Below, piece by piece: positions 11,198-21,607 of a DNA stretch of 29,799 nt. Within the stretch, counting starts at the first letter, position 1, and each line of letters begins with the position of its first letter. Both the position numbers and the translations under genes were made by a program. Source of the DNA: a virus; IMG/VR virus record IMGVR_UViG_3300034375_002172, positions 1 through 29,799 of that record. One strand, given 5' to 3'. The notes beneath the pieces were generated by a model. It was given only the letters and a program-made list of their open reading frames with translations. It was not told the origin of the DNA and ran no database searches.

Positions 11198-14052
11198 TGC
11201 AGAAAGTAAGAGTTCCAATTAACAGCTTTCAGTATGGAGAAATCAGTGACTCATTAATAATGAGAACGGATTCACCTGTTTATGGACAGTCGGCTCAACG
11301 ATTAGAAAACTTAATTGTTATGAGCGAAGGTTCTGTAAAGAAGAGAACTGGCCTAAAGCATATATATAATTATGGAATTACTTTTAATTCGACTTATCCA
11401 GAGCAATCTCATTTATACAAATTTATATTTGATGACAATGAAGAGTATATAATATCTATTGAGCATCAAAAAGTAAGATGTTTTCAACTTGAGACAAATG
11501 GCAATGTAACTTTAGTTCAGACGCTTACTACTGATGTTGATTCAGTAGCACTTCCATTTGATCAGCAATATTTGCAAGAATATACAGCTGCTCAATATGG
11601 CGATGTTATGTTTATATCGCATCCTTTGTTTGCACCTAGAATGCTTACAAGAACAAGCCTTACTTCTTTTGAAATAGATACTTATTCATTTGATGCGCGA
11701 GCAGATAATAAGGTTACTTATCAACCGTACTCAAGATTTCAAAGCTCTAGTCTTTTGTTTGACCCAAGTGCAGTAAGTGGATCAATTACAGGGTTTGTAT
11801 ATTATGATGTAACCGCAGTAGCGCTTGACACAGGCATTGGATATACACCTTGGGTTCCTACTCCTGCGGCAGCATCAGAATTTGGAAAAACTGGAATATT
11901 TCCAGAAGCAAGGCAAATAGTAATTACGCCTTCTATAAGTTCTACAAGAACACATACAATCAATGGCACTAATATAAGCGGAACATCTATTAGTGAAACC
12001 ATTAATACAACTAGCAACTCAGCAGCAACTTCAACAAAGTATTTTAAAACAGTTACCAGTATTACTACAACCTCTGCTACGGGAGGTTATAGAATAGATA
12101 CTGGAGTTAAAGGCAGTCCAGCTTATTTTTCATCAGGCCATGTTGGTACAATAATTAGATATCACGAACAGGAAATAGAAATTACAGCAGTAACAGATGC
12201 AGCAACAATAGCAGGTACTGTTGTTGATGAGCTTGTTGCACGTTTATCTGTTCTTAATCCACTTAGAACAAGAGACGGCTCAAGCACGGTTGAAGTTACT
12301 CAAATTAATCATGGCCTTAATGTTGGTGATGCAATTACAGTACAAGATGCTTCTGCAACAGGTGGTATTAATAGTGGTAATTTAAATGTTACAGATCAGG
12401 TTAGAGAAATAATAGATGATAATACTTACACATATCAGGCTGGTGGCTCCGCATCTAGCAGCGAAGATGGTGGCGGTCATGTGTCTATATCCTGTCATGC
12501 TCCAACAACAACATGGGATGAGCAATCATTCTCTGCTGTAAGGGGATATCCTGCTGCTGTTGTATTCCATGAAAACAGGTTGTGTTTTGGCGGCACGTTA
12601 TCTGAGCCTGATACAATATGGATGAGTAAGATTGGTAGCTTTTTTAACTTTGATGTAGGTGAAGCTGCTGATGATGATTCAATTAACTTGGTCGCTGCAA
12701 CTGGTGATTCTCATGAAATAAGATACATGATTTCTAATCGTGATCTTCAAGTGTTTACTTCTACTGGTGAACTATATGTTCCTACTTACTTGAATCAAGC
12801 AATTACTCCGACTAACGCTCAGATAAGAATGCAAACACCATATGGTACAGAGTTTGTAACACCAACATCTATAGATGGTGCGACTATATTTGTGCAGAAG
12901 AATGGTAGGATTATTAGAGAATATTTATACAGTGATTCTGAAGATGCATATACAGCATCTGCTATTTCGACTTTAGCTTCTCACTTAATTGATTCTCCAA
13001 AGTATTTATCTGTGGCTCATAGTGGATTTAATCTTGCAGATTCATATGCCGCTTTCTCACTAACTAATGGTGATTTAATTCTGTTTACCTCTAATAGGGC
13101 TGAGAAGAGAGCGGCTTGGACTAGGGTTAGCACGTCTGGTAGCTTTGGATCTGTTATAGCAATACACAGTAGATTGTTTGCAAATGTATATGACAGCAAT
13201 GGTAAGTTACATCTTTGTGAGTTTGATACAGATAGAGGCTTAGATTTATGGCAAAGTAAATCTGTTGTTGCCAATAAAGTAGATGCAAGTGACGTTTATA
13301 GCAATGGAGATGTAGTTGATGTATATGGGTATGCTTCTTCTAGCGGCTATACTTACTTAAATCAGTTCACTGTAGATAGTAATGATGACATTGATTTGTC
13401 TGCATATGCTACTCCCTCAACAGTAAATTATACAGTTACTGTAGTAAATGATGGCGGCAATAAGTATGCAATAGCTGGCATATCTGGTTCTGCTCCTACT
13501 CTTAGTTTTTCTCGCGGTAATACATATGTGTTTGATCTTTCAGATTCATCAAACTCTGGGCATCCTTTTGCATTTAGAACAAGCGCAGATGCGTCTTACA
13601 CAACTGGTGTAACAACAACAGGAACCGCTGGGCAAGCTGGAGCAAAGGTTACTATAGTAGTGGCTAGTGATGCGCCAGCTTCTTTAAAGTATTATTGCAC
13701 AGTTCATGGTAATTCTATGGGCAATACAATTGCGGTTAGTGATTTTGTTAATACTTATGAGAGCGCTGAGTTTGGCAAGAAGTTTACCGCTAAGTTAGTA
13801 AGCAATCCAATAGATGCAAACATGGGCAATGGGCCTTCGACTGGCACAACAAGAGGAATTACCAACATTGTTGTTGATGTTAAATCAACGGAATCAATGA
13901 AGGTAAATTCAAACGATGTTGTTAGTTCAAGTTTTACTGGCAAAAAAGAAATAAAGACTTTGGGTTACAATAGGAATCCACAGATAACTATTGAGCAAGA
14001 CAAGCCACTAGGCTTACAGATTAATGGAATAGTAGCGGAGTTAATAGTCTAA
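11197..14052 (+). CDS. Tail tubular protein B / nozzle with cupredoxin-like insert
   Basis: The N-terminus (FQYGEISDSLIMRTDSPVY, then NLIVMSEGSVKKRTGLKHI) is typical of T7 gp12-type nozzle proteins. So is the central part with YPAAVVFHENRLCFGGT and IWMSKIGSFFNFD. At 951 residues it is longer than T7 gp12 (794). Much of the excess is an insert at about residues 742-850. This insert has SFSRGNTYVFDLSD, GHPFAF and YYCTVHGNSMGN. It looks like a cupredoxin domain with His789, Cys834, His837 and Met841 in place as copper ligands. A Ser/Thr-rich region around residues 245-290 may be a second loop insertion. The C-terminus resumes the nozzle pattern (YNRNPQITIEQDKPLGLQI). Confidence 0.9.
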   Translation: MQKVRVPINSFQYGEISDSLIMRTDSPVYGQSAQRLENLIVMSEGSVKKRTGLKHIYNYGITFNSTYPEQSHLYKFIFDDNEEYIISIEHQKVRCFQLETNGNVTLVQTLTTDVDSVALPFDQQYLQEYTAAQYGDVMFISHPLFAPRMLTRTSLTSFEIDTYSFDARADNKVTYQPYSRFQSSSLLFDPSAVSGSITGFVYYDVTAVALDTGIGYTPWVPTPAAASEFGKTGIFPEARQIVITPSISSTRTHTINGTNISGTSISETINTTSNSAATSTKYFKTVTSITTTSATGGYRIDTGVKGSPAYFSSGHVGTIIRYHEQEIEITAVTDAATIAGTVVDELVARLSVLNPLRTRDGSSTVEVTQINHGLNVGDAITVQDASATGGINSGNLNVTDQVREIIDDNTYTYQAGGSASSSEDGGGHVSISCHAPTTTWDEQSFSAVRGYPAAVVFHENRLCFGGTLSEPDTIWMSKIGSFFNFDVGEAADDDSINLVAATGDSHEIRYMISNRDLQVFTSTGELYVPTYLNQAITPTNAQIRMQTPYGTEFVTPTSIDGATIFVQKNGRIIREYLYSDSEDAYTASAISTLASHLIDSPKYLSVAHSGFNLADSYAAFSLTNGDLILFTSNRAEKRAAWTRVSTSGSFGSVIAIHSRLFANVYDSNGKLHLCEFDTDRGLDLWQSKSVVANKVDASDVYSNGDVVDVYGYASSSGYTYLNQFTVDSNDDIDLSAYATPSTVNYTVTVVNDGGNKYAIAGISGSAPTLSFSRGNTYVFDLSDSSNSGHPFAFRTSADASYTTGVTTTGTAGQAGAKVTIVVASDAPASLKYYCTVHGNSMGNTIAVSDFVNTYESAEFGKKFTAKLVSNPIDANMGNGPSTGTTRGITNIVVDVKSTESMKVNSNDVVSSSFTGKKEIKTLGYNRNPQITIEQDKPLGLQINGIVAELIV

Positions 14053-14537
14053 TGGAACCAATAACAATGGCTATGATTGGAGCAAGTGCATTAAGTGTAT
14101 TTGGTCAAATATCTGCTGGTGTTGCTCAACGAGAAGCATCTAAATTAAATGCTTTTCAAATTAAAACAGATCAAGCCTTAAATAAAACTCAAGCTATGCA
14201 AATGTCTAGGGCAAGAAAGGAAGAGTATGACTTAGCAACATCAGCTAATATAGCTGCATTTGCTGCTGCTGGTCGTGATGTTGGTTCTGATAGAAGTGTT
14301 CAAGCATTCTTAGATAGACAAAAGGAAATTATTGCTCAAGACACTGGTCGCATAGATCAACAAATTCAGTTTCAAAATATGAAGTCTAAATCAGCAGCTA
14401 TGGCTGAAAGAAGACGTGGAGACAATGCTTTAACTGCGTCTTTATTTAGTGCTGTTGGCACTGCTTCTCAGGGTATTTATCAATATCAAACTGTAAAAGC
14501 GCCAGCCGCACCGCGCGGTGGTGGAGGAGGCAAGTAA
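14052..14537 (+). CDS. Internal virion protein B-like (T7 gp14-type)
   Basis: This 161-residue protein begins with a hydrophobic helix (MAMIGASALSVFGQISAGVA), then a long helical, Gln/Ala-rich part (AAAGRDVGSDRSVQAFLDRQ). It ends with an Ala/Gly-rich tail (KAPAAPRGGGGGK). The AFAAAGRDVG...SV..FLDR.K pattern and the place right after the nozzle gene fit T7 gp14-type proteins. In T7 these pass into the cell at infection and form a pore in the outer membrane. It starts in a TAATG junction, and the next ATG follows its stop directly. Confidence 0.8.
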   Translation: MEPITMAMIGASALSVFGQISAGVAQREASKLNAFQIKTDQALNKTQAMQMSRARKEEYDLATSANIAAFAAAGRDVGSDRSVQAFLDRQKEIIAQDTGRIDQQIQFQNMKSKSAAMAERRRGDNALTASLFSAVGTASQGIYQYQTVKAPAAPRGGGGGK

Positions 14538-17500
14538 ATGGCTGTTATTAGACAAAGAACTCAAGTCTTTAATCAGCCTGTTGGTGTTGTGCGCTCAGAT
14601 GCTGGCGGCGCGCAAGTAGGTGAAGCTATTAGTAACGCAGCTTCAAGGATTTCTCAACTTGCATATAGAGAAGCTGCTCAAAATGCAGAGGCTGCTGGTA
14701 AAAAAGCTGCTCAATCTCAACCATCTGATAAAATAATTGCTATTGATCCTACTACTAATATGCCTGTGGCTTACACGCCGCCTGCTTCATTTGGAACTAT
14801 TGCTGCTAGATCATATCAAAACATGATTGATCGTAGATTTGAAGAATCTATTCTTAGTGAGTTTGCTGCTAAGGGTTCAGAGTTTGCGTCTAGCTCTTCA
14901 AGTGCAGATCAATATAAATCCCGTATAAGTAATTACATACAGGAAATGTACAACTCAGAAGGTGAAGCAACTCCTTATAGTAGATACATTGAAGAAGCTG
15001 GAAAAGAATATGTAGCTAGCACATATGCATCTTTAGCAAAAAAACAGGCTGAAGCGGCAAAGAAAGCATTAATAAATCAGCAGTTAATGTCTGGTTATCT
15101 TGATGAAAAAAAGCTGGTTAATCTTATTGGGGCTGGTGCATCTAATGAAGACATAACAAGTTTAGCAAACTCTCTTCGCGCTAGGTATTTAGATTTAAAA
15201 GACACAGACAGCATGACATTTAAACAATGGAGATCAGCCAATGATCGCATTGATGGGCTTGAAGGGTTATATGCTAACAATAATCTTATAGATATATACT
15301 CTACGCTGTCGCCTTCAGATCAATCTTTATTTAAGCTTGGCCTTACTAAGCCAAATATTATGAGTAGCTTGGCTAATAAAATAGGCAGTAATAACTTAGA
15401 GACTTTAGCTTTAGAAGCCAAGACAACAACAAGCATACCTACTTTGCTTGCTGGTTTAGATTCTTTTGCCTCTATTGCTGATGAATATGTAGAGAACCAG
15501 ACTAATAGCATTCTATCTGAAGTAGGTTCAACTATAAGCGCTTCGACATTGGTAGCAGATATAGAAGCTATGGGAGCAAAAATTGAAGACAAGTCTGTTA
15601 AAAATGAAGTAATGTCAGAGTTGCTAGCAAAATGGGTGGAAAAAAACCTAGACGCGGCTGGCAAAAAAGCATCTGATATAGACATTATTTCTGAAGCTCT
15701 TTTAGATGAATCCTCACCAGATTATCAAGCAATAGCTGATTTAATTGGTGGTGATCAAGGTGAGTCTGTAGCAAGACAAATACAAGGAATGACTCAAGAG
15801 CAAAGATCTAATCTTGCAACTGAGATTAGCGAAAGACGAGCGGCTTTAACTCGGATGGAAAGTAAAGCTGACTTAGAAAAAGAAAATAGATTACGTCAAA
15901 GCTTAATTGATTTTAAAAATTCTACTGATTTAAATGCAAGCTTTCAGTCTGCTTTATCAAACATAGAAGCATCTGGATTAGATGAAACAATTCAGCAAAC
16001 TTTAATAGGACTTGCTAGGCAAAACTTTGCCGAACAATCTAGAATAAAAGTAGACAGAATAAAGTTAAGCAAGGTAGATATTCAAAACTTAAAAAATTCT
16101 GTAACTCAAGAAAGAACAGATTTAAAAGGCAATGTTAAAGAAGCTTACAATTTGCTTAGAGAGGTTTACAAGTTTGATGCTTCAAGCACTTCTGCTTATT
16201 TAGATAGAAAACTAGAAGCAGTTACAGAGCAAAACGATAGATATATTATTGGTATGAAGATAGATGCTATTCAAAGCAATCTTTCTACTGCTAGCCCTAA
16301 TGATTTAGCAGAGTATGATTCTTATTTATTTAAAGATGAGTTTATAAATGCTGCTAATATGCTTGAGTTTCCTCAAATCGTAGAAGCTCTTAATCAAGGC
16401 GTTGTACTTCCATCTGTTAAAGTAGCTATGGAATCTGCCCTTACTTCAAATAGTGAAGATGTTTTAAATAATGCAATCCAAGTGTTTGATAAATTTTCTA
16501 ATCTTGAAGCTACTACCGAAGATGGTCGACGCACTAATTTAGATATAATGCGTAAAAATCTTAGTCCAGAAACATACGCATTATATTCTGCAATGAACTT
16601 TGTTGCTCGCGAACAAGGCGTAGAGCCATTGTCTATTGCTCTTGAGTTTAGAAACTACGATGGAAATGTTGATAATGACATTAAGGCAGATCTTGATTTG
16701 CCAAAAAATGGAAATATCAACAGAGCATTAGACACTTATCCAATGAGTAGTAATTATAAAAAAGAAATATTAGCAACTCTTCGGATGCAAAAAGTAAGGG
16801 GTAATGTAATTACTGAGGATTTAATATCTTCTGTAATAAATACCTACACTTCAAAGATGAAAAAAGATCCTAGTGTTGTTGGGCCTTATATTGGTGATAG
16901 CACTGCATTCCCTAGGAATAATTATTTTTCAAATGATGAAATTATAGCAAACAGAAACCAGCTAACAAATCTTCTTGCTGATTCAGGTCAGTTTAATGAT
17001 CTTTTAAAAGGAGATAATGCACTTGATACAATGGCTTTTACTTTAGGTGGTATTCTTGGTGGGGATGTAATGCTTACGTCAAGAGCTATTGTTGAAATGT
17101 TTACTACTGGAGTAGGTGCTAATGAAGAGCTGTCTGATAGAAATAGAATAAGACAAGGTTTAGCTGCTTTAAATATAGATTTAAAATACAATCCTGTTGT
17201 TTCGTCTATTGAGTCAGGTGTTCCTATGTATGAAGTTGGATATCTAGATCAGTTTGATAGCTTCCAACCTATTATGATTAATGACCAAACTTGGACTTTA
17301 GAAAAAACTGAATCAACAAGAAAACAAGATCTAACTCTTCAGTCTTTTAATAATTTAACTGTAGCTAACAATGCAGACGCTCCAAAAGCTGAAAGGGCTA
17401 TTGCAGAAATAAATTACTTAGCAAGCCTTCCTCACATGGATGAAGAAACATTTATTAATAATCCTTCTAACATGGCAACGTACAAAGAAATTTTTGGTGA

Positions 17501-17981
17501 TAATACAACAGCATTAAATATTTTTAGAAGTCGGCGCGAAGTTTATACAGGATCTAAGAATGCTAAAGATTTAAATTTGTCTTTGCAGGAAATAGAAGAA
17601 ATACAAAACTTGCCTACTAATGTACCACCAAGGCCAAATCGAGATCCTAAATATACTGATACAGAAATTATGACAATGAATAGAAGTCAGTTAGCGTCTG
17701 CATTTTCTAATATAGAAGCATGGGATTCTAGATATGGAAATTACTATAATCTTGATGGTTCTTTAAAAGAACAATATGCAGCTGCTCATGCTGTTCCACC
17801 GCGTCCATTACGCACTGAGCTTTATCCACAGTACACTGATACTGAAATAATGACCATGACCGTACAACAACAGCTTTCTGCATTTCCAGAGCTATATGCA
17901 TGGGACAAGCTTTATACAAACACACACAATAATGATGGAAGCCTGAGAAAGCAGCCAATAATAACTGGTTTAAATAAATGA
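14538..17981 (+). CDS. Large internal virion protein (T7 gp15-type)
   Basis: This 1147-residue protein is almost wholly helical and lacks signal peptide or clear membrane segments, as expected for the gp15-type part of the ejection channel. The N-terminus has TQVFNQPVGVVRSDAG and an Ala-rich helix (YREAAQNAEAAGKKAAQ). It is longer than T7 gp15 (747). The last 119 residues are a tandem duplication of a 57-residue unit beginning VPPRP and containing YTDTEIMTM, starting at residues 1029 and 1086. It sits between gp14-like and gp16-like genes and overlaps the latter by ATGA. I see no lytic enzyme motif. Confidence 0.8.
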   Translation: MAVIRQRTQVFNQPVGVVRSDAGGAQVGEAISNAASRISQLAYREAAQNAEAAGKKAAQSQPSDKIIAIDPTTNMPVAYTPPASFGTIAARSYQNMIDRRFEESILSEFAAKGSEFASSSSSADQYKSRISNYIQEMYNSEGEATPYSRYIEEAGKEYVASTYASLAKKQAEAAKKALINQQLMSGYLDEKKLVNLIGAGASNEDITSLANSLRARYLDLKDTDSMTFKQWRSANDRIDGLEGLYANNNLIDIYSTLSPSDQSLFKLGLTKPNIMSSLANKIGSNNLETLALEAKTTTSIPTLLAGLDSFASIADEYVENQTNSILSEVGSTISASTLVADIEAMGAKIEDKSVKNEVMSELLAKWVEKNLDAAGKKASDIDIISEALLDESSPDYQAIADLIGGDQGESVARQIQGMTQEQRSNLATEISERRAALTRMESKADLEKENRLRQSLIDFKNSTDLNASFQSALSNIEASGLDETIQQTLIGLARQNFAEQSRIKVDRIKLSKVDIQNLKNSVTQERTDLKGNVKEAYNLLREVYKFDASSTSAYLDRKLEAVTEQNDRYIIGMKIDAIQSNLSTASPNDLAEYDSYLFKDEFINAANMLEFPQIVEALNQGVVLPSVKVAMESALTSNSEDVLNNAIQVFDKFSNLEATTEDGRRTNLDIMRKNLSPETYALYSAMNFVAREQGVEPLSIALEFRNYDGNVDNDIKADLDLPKNGNINRALDTYPMSSNYKKEILATLRMQKVRGNVITEDLISSVINTYTSKMKKDPSVVGPYIGDSTAFPRNNYFSNDEIIANRNQLTNLLADSGQFNDLLKGDNALDTMAFTLGGILGGDVMLTSRAIVEMFTTGVGANEELSDRNRIRQGLAALNIDLKYNPVVSSIESGVPMYEVGYLDQFDSFQPIMINDQTWTLEKTESTRKQDLTLQSFNNLTVANNADAPKAERAIAEINYLASLPHMDEETFINNPSNMATYKEIFGDNTTALNIFRSRREVYTGSKNAKDLNLSLQEIEEIQNLPTNVPPRPNRDPKYTDTEIMTMNRSQLASAFSNIEAWDSRYGNYYNLDGSLKEQYAAAHAVPPRPLRTELYPQYTDTEIMTMTVQQQLSAFPELYAWDKLYTNTHNNDGSLRKQPIITGLNK
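17622..17960 (+). repeat. C-terminal tandem duplication (57-aa unit) in gp15-type protein
   Basis: Two protein units begin VPPRP, share YTDTEIMTM, then Q/S.LSAF or LASAF, AWD..Y, and DGSL(K/R).Q. They start at 17622 and 17793. The DNA has diverged clearly more than the protein, so the duplication is old and maintained. Confidence 0.75.
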
Positions 17982-20900
17982 AGATAACTGTTCCAGAGGC
18001 AAGACCTTTTAATATTGGCAGACAGCCAATGCAGTCTACAGTGCCAACAATAGGGCAAACAGGTAATGCTCAGTATGGAAGAATATTTAATCCAATAAAA
18101 AATCAATTAAATTTCTATTCTAGGATTTCTACTTACGATCCAGAGTCAATTGATCGTGTTGAAACAGTAATAGAAAAACAAGGGTTTAATGAAGAAGATG
18201 CCCGTTATCTTCGTTTGTTTGGAATTGGTTCTCAAGATAACTTTATTTCTGCGCTAGAGTTTATACAAAAGCGTAGAGATAATTATAGCGTATTAAATCG
18301 CTCTACTGGTCTTAATTTATTTCTTACCGATCCTAGCCTTCATGCATCTATTGCTATTCCTTACGGCGGTGTTGCTGCTTCTTTGCATCTTGGCAAAGGG
18401 CTTAACGCTTTAGGCTTTCAAGGCAGCGTTAGACAAATTGCGCGCGCAAAACAATTAATGCAAGGTAAAAATCTTACTGCTCAAAACCTTGCCAAAATAG
18501 GCGCTCTAGATGCAGCAGTTGTAGATGGCAGTATTACGCTTACTGAGGCGCTTACTGAGATTAGTGAGGGTAAAGACCCAATAGCTGAAATAGGAGACGC
18601 AGCGCTTTATACAATGGGTACAGCGGCTGTTGGCGGTTTACTCGGATATGGTATAGGAGCAGCGCTTAATAGACCTATTTCTGCGCAAGCTAGGCAAGCA
18701 ACCTTTGGTCGTAGATACAAAGAATATCTTAATAGTGTATCTGACGAGCCAGCAAAAAGAGGCGAAGATTTATCTTTTACTGGTGAGTGGTTTACTAATT
18801 CTTGGTTTATGAAAGCAATACCAACGCCTCTTCGTGTAACAATACAAGATAAGTTATTACCAGACTGGGCTAAGATGGATATGCTTCAGCTTGGTGGCGA
18901 TAATGGAATGCCCTTTGCTATGAATCAACTTGGCAAAAGTGTAGGCAGTTCTGCGTTTACTGAATCTGCAAGACGTCAAGGTGATTGGTTTAAGGCGCTT
19001 GATGTTATTAATCAAAGCTATCGTGAAGTAAGCTCGCGTAATCCTACTGCTGAGTTCTTTAATGTTCCTGTTGGAGAATATTATGAGCGTATTCGTCGCA
19101 AGTTAGGTAAGGATAGCTTTGCACCTGATGAGTGGTACAATCACATTGGTCGCTTAATGGTTGATGAAGTGCCATATGATAAGATGACGCCACAAGAGGC
19201 TGCGTCTGTTCAAGCTGCGCGTGGATTCTTTGAGCAATATGGAAAAGAGTTAGAAGAAGTTGGACTTATTAATCCAAAAGATCTTTTTGAAGACAACTAT
19301 TTAAAAAATGTTGGTCGGCAAATGGAACTTCAAAGCGTTACTAGAAGTATTATTGAGCAAAACAAACGTTGGATGCGTCCACAGCAAGATAGACTTTCAA
19401 CAGATATAGAAAAAATAACTAATAAGTTAAAGAGTTTACAAAAAACCGCTACAACTAGAGGCTTAACAAATAAACAAGTTAAATTTAAAGCTGATTTAGA
19501 AAAAGATCTTGTCGGAAAACAAAACTTAATAGCTCAGTTTGATGATGCATTTGATAAAATACAAAACGCAAAATCAATTGATGAGTTAGCTTTGCTTTAT
19601 AAAGAATTAGATCTTACAGCAGATATGCGTAATGCCTTGCAAGACTTAGCAAAGGCTATGGATGATACAAGAGCTAGAATTAATAATGCTATGGATATGA
19701 TTGATGAAATGCCATCGGTTAAATCACCTAGCAATTATCTTATGCGTATCTTTAATCGCCGCAAGATTGAATCAGACCGAGAAGGTTTAAAGAATATCTT
19801 AATGAATTGGTATCGTGAGAATCCTCAGATTATTGTTAAGGGCGATGACAATCTATTTAAAAGACAAGAGCTAGCAACTGATCCTGTTTCTGTTGAGCGT
19901 AGAGCCAACGAAACTATAGACAACATTCTTGGAGAAACAGACGAGGATGCTGTTGATGCAATCTTTACTGGGTTTGGTCGCAGCGGCCCGCTTGTATCTC
20001 GTCGCCTTAATATTCCCAATCACTTAATTAAAGACTACATTGTGACTGACATTAAGGAAGTTATGATTGCTTACACCAATCGTGTTGGCCCCCGACTGGA
20101 ATATCATAAACGCTTTCGTGATCCAGAAACTGGCAAGCTAATGCCACTAGAAGCGCGAATAGATTATTACAGATCTAGGTTAATTAAAGATGGCGTTAAT
20201 GAGCAGACAATAAATAAGTTTATTAAAAACTTTGTTGCTATTTATGATCAAGTTGTTGGAACAACGCTTAAACGTCCTGATGCTATAGATACAAAAATAG
20301 CTGACTTTCTTAGAACAGCAACAAGTTGGACATTTCTTGGTGGCTCTGGATTAGCAGCTATTGGTGATACTGCTTCTATTTTTATGGATCATGAGCTTAA
20401 ATCTATTGGTATGTCAGTGCTTGGCTCAATGGATGATATATCTTTAAAACTTTCTAAAAGAGAACTTAATCTTGCTGGCGAAGGTTTAGAAATTACACGC
20501 GGTATAACGCATTTAAAATACATGGAGAGCCTTACTAACGATGTGTTTAGTAAAACTATTCCCGATAAGTTAAACAATGCTTTTTATATTATGAATGGTT
20601 TAGCGCCTATAACTGTAGCTATTAAAACTTTTGATGGTTTAGTTCGAGGTCATACTATTATTGACTCAGCGATTAAGTTGGGTGTTGGCAAGGCTAGTAA
20701 GTTTGAACAAGAGTTTTTAGCTAGGTATAATATTACTCCTAAGCTTGCTAAGCAAATAGCTGACTCACCTTATGAAAAAAGTCAGGGTGGTTTGTTTTTA
20801 CCTAATACAGAGGCTTGGACTGATGAAGCCGCTGTTAAAGCATTTAGAAATGCGTTGTCATCTGGTGTTATGAATAGAGTTATTATGGGTACGCCAGCAG

Positions 20901-21550
20901 ATAAACCAATTGTAATGAGCGGTGTTGCTTATATTCCAGAGCATTTAGCTAGAATGTTACCTTTTGAAACATCTGTTGATCCAAGAGTTAAAGGATATCG
21001 CAGAGTAGAAAGTGGATTGCTTGCTTTACCGTTTACTTTTTACAGCTATACAATGGGCGCTTTAAGCAAAATTACTGCTAACCATGCTTCTGGTGCAGTT
21101 CGCAATCGGTTGTCTCATATAGCTGTTGCTATGGGTCTTGGCTATATGATTGTAAACACACGCACCCCAAACTGGGCTTGGAAGGATATGGATTTAGAGG
21201 ATAAGATTATGAGATCTTTTGACTTCTCAGGTCTTGCTGCAATTTATAGTGATGCGGTTTATCGGGGTATAGCAATGGCTAGTGAAATGGGATTTGAAAA
21301 CAACTTTCCCATCCAACCAAAGTTTCAAGCTCCACCAGATAAGATTGGTGCATTAGTTTCTTTAGGTGGTGCTCCTGCTGATTGGAGTTATGAAGTATTA
21401 AGCTCTATAGGGCAGATGCTTTCTGGTGATGTGCAAGACGGAGCTAAAGGTCTTATTCGCATGACGCCTCTTATAGAAACTATGGCTACTGGTGATGTAA
21501 TTAAAGATACAGCGAAAGATCTGACTGGGTATTTACCCAACAGACAGTAA
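17978..21550 (+). CDS. Large internal virion protein (T7 gp16-type)
   Basis: At 1190 residues this is the largest product, close to T7 gp16 (1318). It has Gly/Ala-rich hydrophobic stretches (ASIAIPYGGVAASLHLGKG and MGTAAVGGLLGYGIGAALN), then a long coiled-coil region around residues 460-590 (DIEKITNKLKSLQKTA onward). A conserved-looking C-terminal part holds RVESGLLALPFTFYSYTMGA and HIAVAMGLGYMIVNT. Such proteins line the ejection channel through the inner membrane. The T7 protein carries an N-terminal lytic transglycosylase. I do not see its E-S-G and Q motifs here. It starts in an ATGA overlap. Confidence 0.8.
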   Translation: MKITVPEARPFNIGRQPMQSTVPTIGQTGNAQYGRIFNPIKNQLNFYSRISTYDPESIDRVETVIEKQGFNEEDARYLRLFGIGSQDNFISALEFIQKRRDNYSVLNRSTGLNLFLTDPSLHASIAIPYGGVAASLHLGKGLNALGFQGSVRQIARAKQLMQGKNLTAQNLAKIGALDAAVVDGSITLTEALTEISEGKDPIAEIGDAALYTMGTAAVGGLLGYGIGAALNRPISAQARQATFGRRYKEYLNSVSDEPAKRGEDLSFTGEWFTNSWFMKAIPTPLRVTIQDKLLPDWAKMDMLQLGGDNGMPFAMNQLGKSVGSSAFTESARRQGDWFKALDVINQSYREVSSRNPTAEFFNVPVGEYYERIRRKLGKDSFAPDEWYNHIGRLMVDEVPYDKMTPQEAASVQAARGFFEQYGKELEEVGLINPKDLFEDNYLKNVGRQMELQSVTRSIIEQNKRWMRPQQDRLSTDIEKITNKLKSLQKTATTRGLTNKQVKFKADLEKDLVGKQNLIAQFDDAFDKIQNAKSIDELALLYKELDLTADMRNALQDLAKAMDDTRARINNAMDMIDEMPSVKSPSNYLMRIFNRRKIESDREGLKNILMNWYRENPQIIVKGDDNLFKRQELATDPVSVERRANETIDNILGETDEDAVDAIFTGFGRSGPLVSRRLNIPNHLIKDYIVTDIKEVMIAYTNRVGPRLEYHKRFRDPETGKLMPLEARIDYYRSRLIKDGVNEQTINKFIKNFVAIYDQVVGTTLKRPDAIDTKIADFLRTATSWTFLGGSGLAAIGDTASIFMDHELKSIGMSVLGSMDDISLKLSKRELNLAGEGLEITRGITHLKYMESLTNDVFSKTIPDKLNNAFYIMNGLAPITVAIKTFDGLVRGHTIIDSAIKLGVGKASKFEQEFLARYNITPKLAKQIADSPYEKSQGGLFLPNTEAWTDEAAVKAFRNALSSGVMNRVIMGTPADKPIVMSGVAYIPEHLARMLPFETSVDPRVKGYRRVESGLLALPFTFYSYTMGALSKITANHASGAVRNRLSHIAVAMGLGYMIVNTRTPNWAWKDMDLEDKIMRSFDFSGLAAIYSDAVYRGIAMASEMGFENNFPIQPKFQAPPDKIGALVSLGGAPADWSYEVLSSIGQMLSGDVQDGAKGLIRMTPLIETMATGDVIKDTAKDLTGYLPNRQ

Positions 21551-21607
21551 GGTTTGAAATTAATTAGTAACTATGGTAACGAAAGCTAAGCCAGATAGGA
21601 GATAGAT

